A stretch of 64,000 nucleotides of DNA from Coriobacteriia bacterium (GCA_030537355.1 JAUNNF010000002.1:1-64000), one strand, 5' to 3'. Positions 52,527 to 62,957 are shown, counted from the stretch's first letter. Translations and numbers: made by a program. The notes: generated by a model from the letters alone, not told the origin.

Positions 52527-54092
52527 ATGCAAAAAATTACAGAAATGACATATCCTAATAAAGTTGCAGAAGATGCTAAGCTCGATCCAAGGTATGAACA
52601 AACAGCAAAAGAGCTAGCTTCAGACTTGATAAAAGAATTTCTTGAGCTTTGTAAAATTCCTCATCCCTCAAAACATGTCGATAAAATGCGTAAATATTTA
52701 ATGGAGTGGGGTAATCGCGAGGGTCTTGAGACACATTTGGATCAAAGCGGATGTGTATACATGGATGTGCCCGCAACAGCTGGTTGTGAGAGCATGCCAA
52801 AAGTAATTTTGCAAAGTCATTATGATATGGTTGCTGTGGCTGCATCTACATACAAAGATTTTGAACCAACAAAATCTCCAATTGTTCCGTTTTATGACAA
52901 AGAAAACGATTGTATTCACACAAATTGGAAAACTTCACTGGGTGCTGATAACGGACAAGGAATTGCTACAAGTATGGCTATTTCAAAACTTCACCGCAAT
53001 CCTAATAACAATGTTAAACATGGTCCTCTTCGTCTACTTTTTACTTACGACGAAGAAACCAGCATGCAAGGCGTTAAAAACTTGAGTCCAGAGGTCATCG
53101 ATTCTGATTACCTAATTAACTTGGATTCTATTTATATTGGCGTTGTATTGGCCTCTGCAGCTGGAGCTTTTTATGGAACATTTACAAAAGGCATGCAACG
53201 CATTAATGCTGAGGAAAAAGCATGTATTTTTAAATGGACAATGGGAGGCTTTACAGGCGGTCATTCTGGCGAGGATATTCACAAAGGCAGAGGCAGCACA
53301 ATAATTATGCTCACAAATTTTTTAAATCGCCTCGTTGATGAAAATATCAATTTCAACATCTGCTCAGCTGATGCCGGTACCTTTATGAACGCAATTCCAA
53401 CAAAACTTAAATTAGAAATTATTGTTGGTAGCAGATACGTTAAACGCACTGATGAAATTGCTCATGAAGTGTTTTCTGAAGCTCAAAAAACTTATTCCGA
53501 TGGCTCGCAACTTTGGCATCGGACTGAGAACGATACAGCATACGCAACACCAATGATGAGTATTTCAGATTCACTGAAAATTTTAGATGTACTGAAAAAC
53601 ACACCTAATGGTGTCAGAGAATATTGGCCTGATCAAGTTGATTACGAAGGTCGCCCTAAACCAAAAACTTCATCAAATATAGGTACATTCAAAATTAAAG
53701 ATGGCAACTTTAAAATGAGCTTATTGTACCGATCTTCTGACGCAGCCACACTTGATGATGCGATGATGAGGCTTGACAGATTAGCAAATTATCATAAACT
53801 AGATTTTACTTTAGAAGGCATCTTCCCTGCTTGGCCTAAGCTCAAAGAAAATCCTTTAAACGATTTATTTTTAAAATCTTATCGCGAGGCTTGTGGAATT
53901 GAAGGCGTTTCTGTAGACATTCACTCTGGACTTGAATGTGGTTACTTATCTGAAAAATTCCCAAATTTGATAATGGCGAGTATAGGTTGTGATCTTTGTA
54001 ACGAACATACTGTTAAAGAAACTTTGTTTACAAAATCAATGCCAACTTATTTTGCATCGCTTTTGTATGTGTTAGAGCATATTGGGGGATAG
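52527..54092 (+). CDS. pepD: Aminoacyl-histidine dipeptidase (peptidase D, M20 family)
   Basis: The ATG at 52527 is chosen because the -10 element ends 8 bp before it. A GTG at 52509 would lie upstream of the -10. The product of about 521 residues has the metal-binding motifs Q-S-H-Y-D-M-V, L-G-A-D-N-G-Q-G, Y-D-E-E-T-S-M-Q-G and H-S-G-L-E-C-G. The G-G-H-S-G-E-D-I dimerisation segment and the final His in N-E-H-T are also present. It splits Xaa-His dipeptides in the cytoplasm. Confidence 0.95.
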   Translation: MQKITEMTYPNKVAEDAKLDPRYEQTAKELASDLIKEFLELCKIPHPSKHVDKMRKYLMEWGNREGLETHLDQSGCVYMDVPATAGCESMPKVILQSHYDMVAVAASTYKDFEPTKSPIVPFYDKENDCIHTNWKTSLGADNGQGIATSMAISKLHRNPNNNVKHGPLRLLFTYDEETSMQGVKNLSPEVIDSDYLINLDSIYIGVVLASAAGAFYGTFTKGMQRINAEEKACIFKWTMGGFTGGHSGEDIHKGRGSTIIMLTNFLNRLVDENINFNICSADAGTFMNAIPTKLKLEIIVGSRYVKRTDEIAHEVFSEAQKTYSDGSQLWHRTENDTAYATPMMSISDSLKILDVLKNTPNGVREYWPDQVDYEGRPKPKTSSNIGTFKIKDGNFKMSLLYRSSDAATLDDAMMRLDRLANYHKLDFTLEGIFPAWPKLKENPLNDLFLKSYREACGIEGVSVDIHSGLECGYLSEKFPNLIMASIGCDLCNEHTVKETLFTKSMPTYFASLLYVLEHIGG

Positions 54093-54133
54093 CTGTATTA
54101 TTGGTGTTTTAAATTTTTTAATGTAGTTTGTAA

Positions 54134-54367
54134 TTATTTCATATGACGAACAACATAAACTCCACAACCACAATCAGGGCATTTTGGACCTTTTTCATTT
54201 AATCTTTTGCATGTATCTTCGCAAATTTCTTTTGTTCTGTGCTGATTCGCTACAAAAGGACAGTTGCTACAATAAACACCATAATCCCCAAAAATATCAG
54301 TTTTTAAATTTGCTGTCCCAGTAACCTGATTCAGTTCCTGATTTTGTGTTTTTTCTAACTTTTTCAT
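54134..54367 (-). CDS. Orphan Cys-rich small protein, possible peptide precursor
   Basis: This 77-residue protein is not recognised with certainty. The first 19 residues (M-K-K-L-E-K-T-Q-N-Q-E-L-N-Q-V-T-G-T-A) resemble a double-glycine-type leader (E-L-x-x-V-x-G). The rest holds seven Cys residues in C-S-N-C, C-E-D-T-C and C-P-D-C-G-C. That could be a mature peptide or a small zinc-binding protein. It has its own promoter and a GAAGGGA site. No modification or export gene adjoins it, but the PqqD/ABC operon at 17450-21485 lacks a precursor. Confidence 0.7.
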   Translation of the reverse strand: MKKLEKTQNQELNQVTGTANLKTDIFGDYGVYCSNCPFVANQHRTKEICEDTCKRLNEKGPKCPDCGCGVYVVRHMK

Positions 54368-54395
54368 TTTATTCCCTTCTTATAATGACGGTTTT

Positions 54396-54424
54396 ATTAT
54401 AACATATTATATTTGCTTTTACAA
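54396..54424 (-). promoter_or_regulatory. Promoter of the Cys-rich small protein gene
   Basis: On the minus strand TTGTAA (54419-54424), exactly 17 bp, then a perfect TATAAT (54396-54401), 29 bp before the ATG. Confidence 0.7.
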
Positions 54425-54462
54425 AAAACAAAACCCCACTAGGATTTAGCGGGGTTTTGTAA
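54424..54462 (-). terminator. Terminator of the 54483-55961 surface gene
   Basis: On the minus strand ACAAAACCCC/GGGGTTTTGT with a 13-nt loop is followed by TTTTTTG, 21 bp after the stop codon. Confidence 0.95.
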
Positions 54463-54482
54463 ATTTAATTTTCTAAAATAAT

Positions 54483-55961
54483 CTATTTTCTACGAGCTCT
54501 AACTCTCACAGCAACAACAGCAGAAGTGATACCAACACATACTAGCAATGCAATTGCGATGTATGTAATGTCGCCTGTTTGTGCTGAGCCATTAGCAGAT
54601 TCTTCTTGCTGTGGAGTATCTCCGCCATTACCAATAACAATTGTTTTTGGAGTTCTATTATCTGGACCAGTCCATTCTATTACCTTCATGTCTTCAAACG
54701 GAATAAGATTATTCTCGTTTTTATCATATGAAAAACAATAATTGTACATAGCTGGCTGAAATTGTGCAGTGCCTGATGCTGCTAGTCTTCCAGAGTTTGA
54801 ATCACCAAGTTCTTCTGCACCAATAAAATATCTTGGAGCTAAATATATTCCAAGAATACCATCTTTTACTGGAATAACAACTTTGCTTTCAGCTGAAGAA
54901 GACCATTCAACATCACCTTGTCCGCTATTATCACCATAATAAAATGGTTTATCAGAAATTACTGTTACTTCATTACTTGAATTTTGTTTAAAATAAGCGA
55001 ACAAATTCAAATTGTCTTCAATAGTAATATCATTAGCATAAACAGGTTCACCTGCACTATTTCCCCAAAAATCATGGAGGTAATTTTCTTTAGTACCAAC
55101 GCTTACGTAAATTGTTTCAGAATTATAAGTTAATTGAGCGGAACCAAATTTAGTTTTGTAGGTACATCCTTTTGGTACTAGTAAATGTTGATTTTCTGGG
55201 CCTACACTGCCTTTATCTTCATAACCTTTTGCTACTTCGAAATTTGCTTTTAAAACAGGTTCAGTATTTACATTAACTGTAAATGTTGTTTTGTCGGCTG
55301 ATTGAGTAACCTTATCTCCCGTAAGTTTAAAATCGATATTGTCCTTTAAAACGCATTTTGTATCATCGCCTTCTTTAATGTAAACAACACCTTCACCTAC
55401 GTCAGGAACAATCTTCAAAGCATCTAGATCAGAATATTCAAATTCTATTTCGTGCTTTTCGTCGTATACGCCTCCTTCTGACAGATAACGAAATTTAGCG
55501 CTTTCTCCACCATCTGCTTGAACCTTTGCTTTTGTTACGGCTTTGGGTGTTAATTCAAATGTATGTTGAAAAAGTTCTGTATCGTCGTATACTGAAAGAG
55601 GGTGACTAGCGGATTGATAACCATCGCACGTAATAACAAATTGGTAAGAGGCCAATGTAAAATCACAATTCTCTTTATAGATCTTACCGTTTACGTCTGA
55701 TTGTGGTAAAGTCCCAGTCCATTTTCTGCCCCATGGTTCCTCTGTTACATTACAAGTAGCATTTTTAATTGGGTTTTGACTTATTGCATCTCGAATTGTT
55801 AGGTCAACCACCACAGATTGGTTAGTTGACGCTGTCGCTTCCTCTTCAGCATTAGCATTAGACATAACCATTGAAGAAATTGCAATAGTAAGCATTGCAG
55901 CAATAAAGAAAATTACACCCCCCATAATTAAGCTCGTTTTGTTTAACTTTTGTACTTTCAT
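54483..55961 (-). CDS. Anchored surface protein with an Ig-like N-terminal domain
   Basis: This 492-residue protein has a signal peptide (about 10-38), then a Cna-B/carboxypeptidase-regulatory-like domain (about 45-135, with V-V-D-L-T-I-R-D-A and V-I-T-C-D-G-Y-Q). A beta-rich central region with no family I recognise and a Gln/Glu spacer follow. The C-terminal anchor is NGSAQTGDIT, a hydrophobic segment and VRVRARRK. It sits alone between two terminators or gaps. Wall or membrane attachment is inferred from the tail. Confidence 0.85.
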   Translation of the reverse strand: MKVQKLNKTSLIMGGVIFFIAAMLTIAISSMVMSNANAEEEATASTNQSVVVDLTIRDAISQNPIKNATCNVTEEPWGRKWTGTLPQSDVNGKIYKENCDFTLASYQFVITCDGYQSASHPLSVYDDTELFQHTFELTPKAVTKAKVQADGGESAKFRYLSEGGVYDEKHEIEFEYSDLDALKIVPDVGEGVVYIKEGDDTKCVLKDNIDFKLTGDKVTQSADKTTFTVNVNTEPVLKANFEVAKGYEDKGSVGPENQHLLVPKGCTYKTKFGSAQLTYNSETIYVSVGTKENYLHDFWGNSAGEPVYANDITIEDNLNLFAYFKQNSSNEVTVISDKPFYYGDNSGQGDVEWSSSAESKVVIPVKDGILGIYLAPRYFIGAEELGDSNSGRLAASGTAQFQPAMYNYCFSYDKNENNLIPFEDMKVIEWTGPDNRTPKTIVIGNGGDTPQQEESANGSAQTGDITYIAIALLVCVGITSAVVAVRVRARRK

Positions 55962-56037
55962 CTAAACTCCTTTCATAGTTGTTTAGTAATCAAGTATTTT
56001 ATCACTAATTAAGAAAAATTTCAATTAATTTTATTTC

Positions 56038-57492
56038 TTACGACTGAACAACACGCGACCCATCTGGGGTATCTTCAATTTGAAGATTGAATTTTGATAG
56101 ATCATCACGGATACCATCCGCAATATCCCAGTTTTTGTTTTGGCGAGCTTCTGCACGTGCTTGAAGGATTGCTTCAATTGCTTCTGTTTTATCGTTGCCT
56201 TTGAAGTCAGCGTACTTGGCTGCTAGCTCAATTACCTCGTCAGGATAATTAACTTGTTGCTCAAGTTCAACACCAAATGCATCCATTAACTCTTTAATAA
56301 TGTTAACAGCTGCTTGTTTTGACGCATTGCTTAAATTATCTGTAGAGTTGATTTCAGCAATAAAAGCGAATATTTCACCTAAGGCCTTACTTGTATTAAA
56401 GTCATCGTCCATTGCCTCGATAAATTTGTCTTTGAGATTAATGTCGATATCCTTATCACCGCCAGAAGTATTGTTGATTTCCCAATTAAGAGTGTTAACT
56501 GTGTTTTCAATGCGTTTGAGTGCAGCTTCAGCCTCGTCAATACGTTTTTGTCCGAAGACAAGTGGGCTTCTATAGTGTGTTTGAAGGGAAAGCATGCGAA
56601 GAGTTGCTGGCCGAACTTGTTCCAAAGCCTCGTATAGAAGGACAAAATTGTTGAGAGACTTACTCATCTTCTCGTTATCGCCAGTTTTATCGTTAGTAAT
56701 TTGAAGCATGCCTGTGTGCATCCAATAATTTGCAAAGCCACTGTCATAAGCACAGATGCTTTGGGCGCGTTCGTTCTCATGATGAGGAAAGATGAGGTCA
56801 CTGCCTCCTCCGTGAATATCAAACGGAAGGCCAAGATATTTGTGTGACATGGCTGAACATTCGATATGCCAACCTGGACGACCTTGCCCCCATGGACTGC
56901 CCCATGAAGGCTCACCAGGTTTTGCAGCTTTCCAAAGCGCAAAATCGGCCTCGTCACGTTTTCTGTCTTCAATACCTTCTGTACGAAGATCACGATGTCC
57001 TGACTCGCCCTCGTCAATATCACGACCGCTGAGCGAGCCATACCCATTGTATGAGCGCACGTCAAAGTATACATCTCCATCAACTACATAAGCATTGCCG
57101 TTGTCAACAAGGGCTTTAACGAGCTTGATCATCTCGCCGATTTCTTGAGTCGCTTTTGGACGAACATCAGGGTCAAGCACATTTGCTGCATGCATATCTT
57201 CGATAAAAAGTTGAGTGTATTTTTTTGCAATCTCTTCTGCAGTTGTATTTTCCTCATTGGCTCGAGCAATAATTTTGTCGTCAACATCTGTTACATTTTG
57301 AACAAAAATTACATCATAGCCTCGCCAAATAAGATACCGTCTAATAATGTCAAAACTTATAAATGTGCGAGCATTACCAATATGAATGCGATTGTATACT
57401 GTAGGACCGCAAACGTACATTCCTATCTTGTTATCTTTGACAGGTTTAAACTCTTCTTTTTTGCGATTTTGAGTATTGTAGATTTTTAACAT
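56038..57492 (-). CDS. cysS: Cysteinyl-tRNA synthetase
   Basis: The start at 57492 (MLKIYNTQ) is preferred because GGAGGAAAA directly precedes it and it matches the family. An ATG six codons earlier lies inside that site. The product has about 484 residues, with Zn ligand Cys28 in Y-V-C-G-P, the HIGH variant H-I-G-N at 37-40, [14 protein letters not shown] and K-M-S-K-S. It overlaps ispF by 7 bp, as in many bacteria. Confidence 0.97.
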   Translation of the reverse strand: MLKIYNTQNRKKEEFKPVKDNKIGMYVCGPTVYNRIHIGNARTFISFDIIRRYLIWRGYDVIFVQNVTDVDDKIIARANEENTTAEEIAKKYTQLFIEDMHAANVLDPDVRPKATQEIGEMIKLVKALVDNGNAYVVDGDVYFDVRSYNGYGSLSGRDIDEGESGHRDLRTEGIEDRKRDEADFALWKAAKPGEPSWGSPWGQGRPGWHIECSAMSHKYLGLPFDIHGGGSDLIFPHHENERAQSICAYDSGFANYWMHTGMLQITNDKTGDNEKMSKSLNNFVLLYEALEQVRPATLRMLSLQTHYRSPLVFGQKRIDEAEAALKRIENTVNTLNWEINNTSGGDKDIDINLKDKFIEAMDDDFNTSKALGEIFAFIAEINSTDNLSNASKQAAVNIIKELMDAFGVELEQQVNYPDEVIELAAKYADFKGNDKTEAIEAILQARAEARQNKNWDIADGIRDDLSKFNLQIEDTPDGSRVVQS

Positions 57493-57950
57493 TTTTCCTC
57501 CAGTATACACACTGCTTGTGCTGAAATTGTTTCTCCTCTGCCTTCTGGACCAGTACCTTCTGTTGTTGTAGCTTTAACACCTACTGTTGTGTTTACGATT
57601 TTACTTAAATTTTTTTCCATTTGTTCTCTATAAGCGCTAAGCTTTGGAGCTTGTGCAACAATAACCGAATCAATATCTATAATTTTGTATTTATTATTAA
57701 CAAGACCGACTACATGCTCTAATAGTTTTAATGAATTAGCGTCTTTAAACTGTGGGTCTGTGTCAGGAAAGTGTTTACCAATATCCCCAAGCTTGGCAGC
57801 ACCTAGAATAGCATCGCTTATTGCATGAGTTAAAACGTCAGCGTCTGAATGTCCATCAAGGCCAAGGTCATATGGAATTTTAACTCCACCTAAAATAAGC
57901 TTTCTACCTTGCGTTAGTTTATGTACATCATATCCAATTCCAATTTTCAT
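57486..57950 (-). CDS. ispF: 2-C-methyl-D-erythritol 2,4-cyclodiphosphate synthase
   Basis: This 154-residue trimeric enzyme of the MEP isoprenoid pathway has metal ligands in Y-D-V-H-K-L and the [12 protein letters not shown] signature. The end shows K-A-T-T-T-E-G. It lies between ispD and cysS, but copy B of the dispersed repeat separates it from ispD. Confidence 0.97.
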   Translation of the reverse strand: MKIGIGYDVHKLTQGRKLILGGVKIPYDLGLDGHSDADVLTHAISDAILGAAKLGDIGKHFPDTDPQFKDANSLKLLEHVVGLVNNKYKIIDIDSVIVAQAPKLSAYREQMEKNLSKIVNTTVGVKATTTEGTGPEGRGETISAQAVCILEEKC

Positions 57951-58010
57951 AGTGATGGTATTTTAACATAAATTTTACTTAGCGACATTTAACATCAATA
58001 AAGAAAATAA

Positions 58011-58055
58011 GGGTGTCCTTTTGGTGCCATTTGGCTCCAATAACTCCGCCCCTAG
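58011..58055 (+). repeat. Dispersed hairpin repeat, copy B
   Basis: This 45-bp copy contains GGTGCCATTTGGCTCCAATAA and CCGCCCCTAG (read as GGTGCCATTTGG, CTCCAATAA). It begins immediately after the ispD stop codon, in the same relation to the preceding gene as copy A. Confidence 0.7.
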
Positions 58056-58913
58056 CTAAAGATCAAACTCAGAACCATGTTCCAGTTTCAATGAATGCAA
58101 TACACTAGCTAAAATAAGATAATCTTCAGGCACAGTTAATTTGATGTTGTTGCGCTTACCCTCAACAACTTTAACCGACCCACCAATTCTTTCGACTAAA
58201 GAAGAACCATCAGAGCCAACAAAACCGTCAGCAAGAGCAGCTAAATGGGCTTCGCGATAAACTTTTGTTTTAAAAACCTGCGGAGTCTGGGCCTCCCAAA
58301 ATGCGCTTCTATCTGGGGTGCCAACAATCATTTCATCCTCAACAACCTTGAGTGTGTCAATTGCAGGATGTGCACAAACAGCACCATCACACTCAGGACA
58401 ACCCTTTAATACATTAATAATATGTTTAATGATAGATGGCGGAACAAGAGGTCTTGCACCATCATGAATAAGTACATATTTAAATTGATCTGTTACAAAA
58501 TCCAAACCACTAAAAGCGCTTTCTTGTCTTGATTCACCGGAAGGCGCCATCAAAACAGGTGTTTGAAAAGCAAAAGGATCAACGACCTCATTAATGTATT
58601 GTTCAAAATCTTCCTCAGGGCAAACAACAACTATGCAACCAATCTGTCCTACCGCATCAAAAGAATCCATAGACCAAGTAAGCACAGGCTTGCCAGACAT
58701 TTTAATTAACTGTTTAGGTTTATTTGTATAATCTCTTAAATCTGCGGCAATCCTTGATCCTGTACCACCAGCCAAAACAATTGCGGCAACATCAGCTTTA
58801 TCATCTACAACACCGGGGATCTTTTTCATAGAGAAATTTTCAGGTTGATTCTTCTTTAAACGATCAAATAAGTTAACAGGCGTATCTAAATCCATATCAA
58901 ACGCATCAGCCAT
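58056..58913 (-). CDS. ispD: 2-C-methyl-D-erythritol 4-phosphate cytidylyltransferase with N-terminal extension
   Basis: This 285-residue MEP-pathway enzyme has the CTP-binding signature V-L-A-G-G-T-G-S-R-I at about 48-57, then K-Q-L-I-K, the H-D-G-A-R-P-L-V motif and A-Q-T-P-Q-V-F. About 42 residues precede the catalytic domain and are not part of the usual protein of about 230. The normal A-A-G-x-G-x-R is here A-G-G-T-G-S-R, as in Tarl/IspD relatives, so a ribitol-type cytidylyltransferase is a weaker alternative. The ispF neighbour supports IspD. Confidence 0.9.
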   Translation of the reverse strand: MADAFDMDLDTPVNLFDRLKKNQPENFSMKKIPGVVDDKADVAAIVLAGGTGSRIAADLRDYTNKPKQLIKMSGKPVLTWSMDSFDAVGQIGCIVVVCPEEDFEQYINEVVDPFAFQTPVLMAPSGESRQESAFSGLDFVTDQFKYVLIHDGARPLVPPSIIKHIINVLKGCPECDGAVCAHPAIDTLKVVEDEMIVGTPDRSAFWEAQTPQVFKTKVYREAHLAALADGFVGSDGSSLVERIGGSVKVVEGKRNNIKLTVPEDYLILASVLHSLKLEHGSEFDL

Positions 58914-58922
58914 AGCAAATTC

Positions 58923-61457
58923 CTAACTCACATCTGCAGTATTAGAAAGACCAAAATCCTTTAATACAAGTTCCGTTTCACGTGCAATACTATCTTTTTT
59001 CTTTCTTTCAGGAATTTTTCCAGTTCCAGCGCTGAATATAATTTTATCATCTTTTGCATCAGCAACAATAACAGAACCGTCTCCCCATTTTCCCTCTAAA
59101 ATTTGTTCAGATAATGGGTCTTCAATTAACCTTTGAATTGCTCTGCGCAATGGGCGCGCACCATAAGTAACATTTGTACCTTCTTCGGCAACGAGTTTAC
59201 ATGCTGCTTTTGTTAAGTTAATTGTCATATTATGATCAATCAATCTGTCGCGTAAATCATCAATCATAAGCTTAACAATCTCAGCTATTTGCTCTTTAGA
59301 TAAAGACTTAAATACTATGGTCTCATCAACCCTGTTTAAAAACTCTGGTCTAAATAATTTTTTAAGTTCACTTGTTGCTGCTGTTTTGATTTCTTCGTCA
59401 GATAATCCCTCGCCATCACCACTATCAAAACCAAGTGATTTAGTTTGTGAAATCTGACGAGCTCCAACATTACTTGTCATAATGAGGATTGTGTTTCTAA
59501 AGTCAACGCTTCTGCCTTGTGCATCAGTTAAGCGTCCCTCGTCTAAAATCTGTAGTAATATATTGAAAATATCCGGATGAGCTTTCTCAATCTCATCAAA
59601 CAAAACAACCGAATATGGTTTTTTGCGAACAGCTTTTGTAAGTTGACCACCCTCGTCAAAACCAACATACCCTGGAGGGGAACCAACAAGTTTAGAAACA
59701 GAATGCTGTTCCATATATTCTGACATATCGAAAGAAATCAAAGCGTCCTCGCTATTAAATAAAAATTCAGCGAGTGCTTTTGAAAGTTCAGTTTTACCAA
59801 CGCCAGAAGGACCTAAGAAAATAAATGAACCTGCAGGACGGCGAGGGTCTTTTAAGCCGCTTCGTGACCTTCTTATTGCTTTAGAAAGTGCAGTTACAGC
59901 CTCTTCTTGTCCAACAACTCTCTCGTGTAAAACATCTTCCATGCGAAGAAGCTTCTTTGTTTCAGCTTCTGTCAAATTATGAACAGGAACTCCAGTTATC
60001 ATAGAAACAACATTGGCGATGTCCTCAACCTCAACTTCTTTGATTTCTTTATTTTCGGTTTCGGCAAGTTTTTGCTCTTGCTCTTTACGTTCTGTAACAA
60101 GTTTATCTTCTTCTTCAGCTAATTTTTTAGCTTTGTCAAATTCTTGTTTTTGAGTGCAATGATCTTTTGTAGCACGTACTTTTCTAATTTTTGCATCTAG
60201 GTCTCTAAGCTCTTTTGGAAGCTGCATATTTCGAATACGCATGCGAGCACCAGCTTCATCCAAAATATCAATTGCCTTGTCTGGTAAAAATCTGTCTTGG
60301 ATGTATCTATCAGATAATGTAACTGAAGCTTTCAGGGCCTCGTCACTATATTTGACGTTATGATGACCTTCGTATTTATCTCTAAGACCTGTAACAATTC
60401 TAATAGTTTGTTCTTCTGTAGGCTCTTCAATAGTAACAGTTTGAAACCTTCTTTCAAGAGCTGTGTCTTTCTCGAGATATTTACGATATTCCTCGCTAGT
60501 TGTAGCACCAATTACTTGAATTTCGCCGCGAGACAGAGGAGGCTTCAAAATGCTTGCAGCATCAATTGACCCTTCAGCAGCTCCAGCACCAATAATTGTA
60601 TGCATCTCATCAATAAACAGGATAATGTCTCCTGCTTCCTTGACTTCTTTAATACATTTTTTTAAACGTTCTTCAAACTCGCCGCGGAATTTTGAACCTG
60701 CAACTAGAGCAGAAATATCCAATGTCATAATGCGCATTCCACGTAAAATATCAGGCACACGATTAGCAACAATTAATTCCGCTAAACCCTCAACAACAGC
60801 AGTTTTACCAACACCAGGCTCACCAATTAAAAGTGGATTGTTTTTTTGACGCCTGGATAATATCTGCATAACACGTTCAATTTCAGCAGCTCTACCAATT
60901 ACAGGATCAAGTCTTCCTTCCTTAGCACGTTTATTTAAATCCACTCCATAAGCAGTAAGCATACTGTCTGGCTCGTCTCCACCATAAGGATTTTTACCAG
61001 CATAAACAGTATTGGCGCCACCTATAACATCACCCAATGCTTCGCGAATCTGATCTGGATTAACATTAAGCTTTTTTAAAACTTTGACTGCAGTACACTC
61101 TTCATCTCTTACAATACCTAAGAGAAGGTGCTCAGTTGCAATATAGCTTTGACCTGCTTGCATGGCTTCTCTAAAAGAATTTTCCATAGCTTGTTTGGTA
61201 CGAGGAGTAAAACTTGCATGCTTGCTGGAGTCGAAATTTTTATTTGCAGGCACAAGCTCCTTGATAGCGTCAACGACATCATCATGATGAACATTAAGTT
61301 GTTGAATAGTCTGTGCAGCAAAACCATCCCGTTCATCAATCAAGCCTAATAATACGTGTTCGGTTCCAACATAGTTTTGTTTTAAGGACAAAGCCTCGTC
61401 TCTAGCTAGAGTCAAGGCTTTTTTTGCTTTATCTGTAAATTTTTCGAACGAAGCCAT
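58923..61457 (-). CDS. clpC: ATP-dependent Clp protease ATPase subunit ClpC
   Basis: This 844-residue AAA+ unfoldase feeds ClpP. It has two Clp_N repeats (about 1-145), the first ATPase with G-E-P-G-V-G-K-T, a UVR-like middle segment (about 425-465) and the second ATPase with G-P-S-G-V-G-K-T. A probable ClpP-docking loop is seen around S-L-G-F-D-S. The gene is complete. It is not next to ctsR-mcsAB as in Bacilli but lies between rhaD and ispD with gaps of 3 and 9 bp. Confidence 0.96.
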   Translation of the reverse strand: MASFEKFTDKAKKALTLARDEALSLKQNYVGTEHVLLGLIDERDGFAAQTIQQLNVHHDDVVDAIKELVPANKNFDSSKHASFTPRTKQAMENSFREAMQAGQSYIATEHLLLGIVRDEECTAVKVLKKLNVNPDQIREALGDVIGGANTVYAGKNPYGGDEPDSMLTAYGVDLNKRAKEGRLDPVIGRAAEIERVMQILSRRQKNNPLLIGEPGVGKTAVVEGLAELIVANRVPDILRGMRIMTLDISALVAGSKFRGEFEERLKKCIKEVKEAGDIILFIDEMHTIIGAGAAEGSIDAASILKPPLSRGEIQVIGATTSEEYRKYLEKDTALERRFQTVTIEEPTEEQTIRIVTGLRDKYEGHHNVKYSDEALKASVTLSDRYIQDRFLPDKAIDILDEAGARMRIRNMQLPKELRDLDAKIRKVRATKDHCTQKQEFDKAKKLAEEEDKLVTERKEQEQKLAETENKEIKEVEVEDIANVVSMITGVPVHNLTEAETKKLLRMEDVLHERVVGQEEAVTALSKAIRRSRSGLKDPRRPAGSFIFLGPSGVGKTELSKALAEFLFNSEDALISFDMSEYMEQHSVSKLVGSPPGYVGFDEGGQLTKAVRKKPYSVVLFDEIEKAHPDIFNILLQILDEGRLTDAQGRSVDFRNTILIMTSNVGARQISQTKSLGFDSGDGEGLSDEEIKTAATSELKKLFRPEFLNRVDETIVFKSLSKEQIAEIVKLMIDDLRDRLIDHNMTINLTKAACKLVAEEGTNVTYGARPLRRAIQRLIEDPLSEQILEGKWGDGSVIVADAKDDKIIFSAGTGKIPERKKKDSIARETELVLKDFGLSNTADVS

Positions 61458-61460
61458 TTA

Positions 61461-62267
61461 TTACAAAAACTCTTTTCTAATTTCTACTCCAAACTCATCT
61501 GCAATCTCTTGTAGATGCTTAGAAGAGATTGTATTTGTAAAGTTTTTACCTCCACAAAGCTGAACTTGTTTTATGTAAATTTCAGCAGCTTTTTCGATTG
61601 TATGCATCTCGCCAAAAGCATCATCTAGAGTATTGCCAGCACAGAAAATTCCATGCTGATACCAAACAACAGATTTAAAATCATGCATAAGTTCACTTGT
61701 AGCAACTGCAATTTCGGAGCCACCTGGCATCATCCATGGAAGTACGCCTACACCCTCTGGAAAGATAACAACACATTCTGTCATCACTTGCCAGAGTGCA
61801 TATGTAAATTCTTTTGCATCACATGGCAAGTAAGCACTGAGCGCAACTACATTACCTGGATGAGCATGATAAATTACACGCGAAAAACCATCTGTTTCTT
61901 CAGCGCGAACACAATGATTTAGATAATGTGATGGGAACTCACTTGTAGGTTTTACTCCATCTTTTAAGCCCCATACAATCCTGTATTTGTCTCCCTCGTT
62001 ATTAATCTCAACAATACCAGCGCTATGCTCGAGATCTGTAACCATATTACGCATATGAGCACCAGAGGCTGTTGTCATAAAATACTCGCCAGCTAAACAA
62101 GTATTTTTTACACCCATTTCAACCCAATCTCTAGGATTAAAAGTTGATTTAACAGAGGCAATATCTGCCTCTGTTAATCTGTAAGTTAAATTACCGCCGT
62201 TTCGTTCATGCCAGTTTTGATCATAACCAGCAAGACAAATTTCTTGAAATTTTTCTATAAATGTCAT
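61461..62267 (-). CDS. rhaD: Rhamnulose-1-phosphate aldolase
   Basis: This 268-residue class II aldolase splits L-rhamnulose 1-phosphate into DHAP and lactaldehyde. It has the N-terminal W-H-E-R-N-G-G-N-L-T-Y-R-L, the Zn ligands in Y-H-A-H-P-G-N, the catalytic Glu near S-E-F-P-S-H and the later His in W-Y-Q-H-G-I. The ATG overlaps the stop of the upstream gene (TAATG). A transporter gene two steps upstream may supply rhamnose, although no rhamnose isomerase or kinase is in view. Confidence 0.93.
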   Translation of the reverse strand: MTFIEKFQEICLAGYDQNWHERNGGNLTYRLTEADIASVKSTFNPRDWVEMGVKNTCLAGEYFMTTASGAHMRNMVTDLEHSAGIVEINNEGDKYRIVWGLKDGVKPTSEFPSHYLNHCVRAEETDGFSRVIYHAHPGNVVALSAYLPCDAKEFTYALWQVMTECVVIFPEGVGVLPWMMPGGSEIAVATSELMHDFKSVVWYQHGIFCAGNTLDDAFGEMHTIEKAAEIYIKQVQLCGGKNFTNTISSKHLQEIADEFGVEIRKEFL

Positions 62268-62947
62268 TAGTTTCCTTTAATCTCCGAAATTTTGTAACCA
62301 CCACTAACTTCATAATATGCATTTTTCAAATTTTCATACATATGCTCTTTTTCTAGTGGAAATGTTATAAAAAATGCTGTTGATTTTTCTTTTAGATCCT
62401 CACGTATATCGGTACGTACAGGTTCATAATTATAATCGCATGAATCAATGGCTTGTTTTAAATCTCTTTCTAAATCTAATCTTCTACCAATATAATCGTT
62501 TCCATCAATAGTAATAGGCTTTCCTTGTGGAGTGTCCCCAATATTAAAAACAAGAGGACAATGGAACACATGATTATCTAAAAATGATTCTGGAGGGAAT
62601 GTAATAGATCCTGTAGAATCAACATTTAATGGTCTGTCGTTAATACCGCTAATGTCAGCAAAATCAATAAAATAACTTTTACCTGGTTTTGGACAAGAAT
62701 ATTTTCCATATACATGAATATCAATATAGTCGTCACCTTGTTCATAATTTACTTGATTATCACTTGCGTTAGGATCTTTTTGTAATTGAATAGTTATACC
62801 CCATTTTGTTATAGTATCCAATTGTTGCTGCATATTATCACAAGCACATTTTGTTGCGAAAAAAGCTAATACTAACAAAGCAATAAATCCTATAACTATT
62901 GCAGCAAACTTTCCTTTATTAATTGGTTTCTTGTTTTGATCAGCCAT
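62267..62947 (-). CDS. Single-span membrane protein of unknown function
   Basis: This 226-residue protein is not recognised. It has a short basic N-terminus, one membrane helix (about 13-34, ending in C-A-C-D) and an extracytoplasmic domain. That domain has Y-G-K-Y-S-C-P-K-P-G-K-S-Y, a Pro/Gly-rich middle and a charged end. It lies between the MFS gene and rhaD with 10-bp and 1-bp junctions, so it is probably co-expressed with them. Confidence 0.75.
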   Translation of the reverse strand: MADQNKKPINKGKFAAIVIGFIALLVLAFFATKCACDNMQQQLDTITKWGITIQLQKDPNASDNQVNYEQGDDYIDIHVYGKYSCPKPGKSYFIDFADISGINDRPLNVDSTGSITFPPESFLDNHVFHCPLVFNIGDTPQGKPITIDGNDYIGRRLDLERDLKQAIDSCDYNYEPVRTDIREDLKEKSTAFFITFPLEKEHMYENLKNAYYEVSGGYKISEIKGN

Positions 62948-62957
62948 GCATTTCTCC

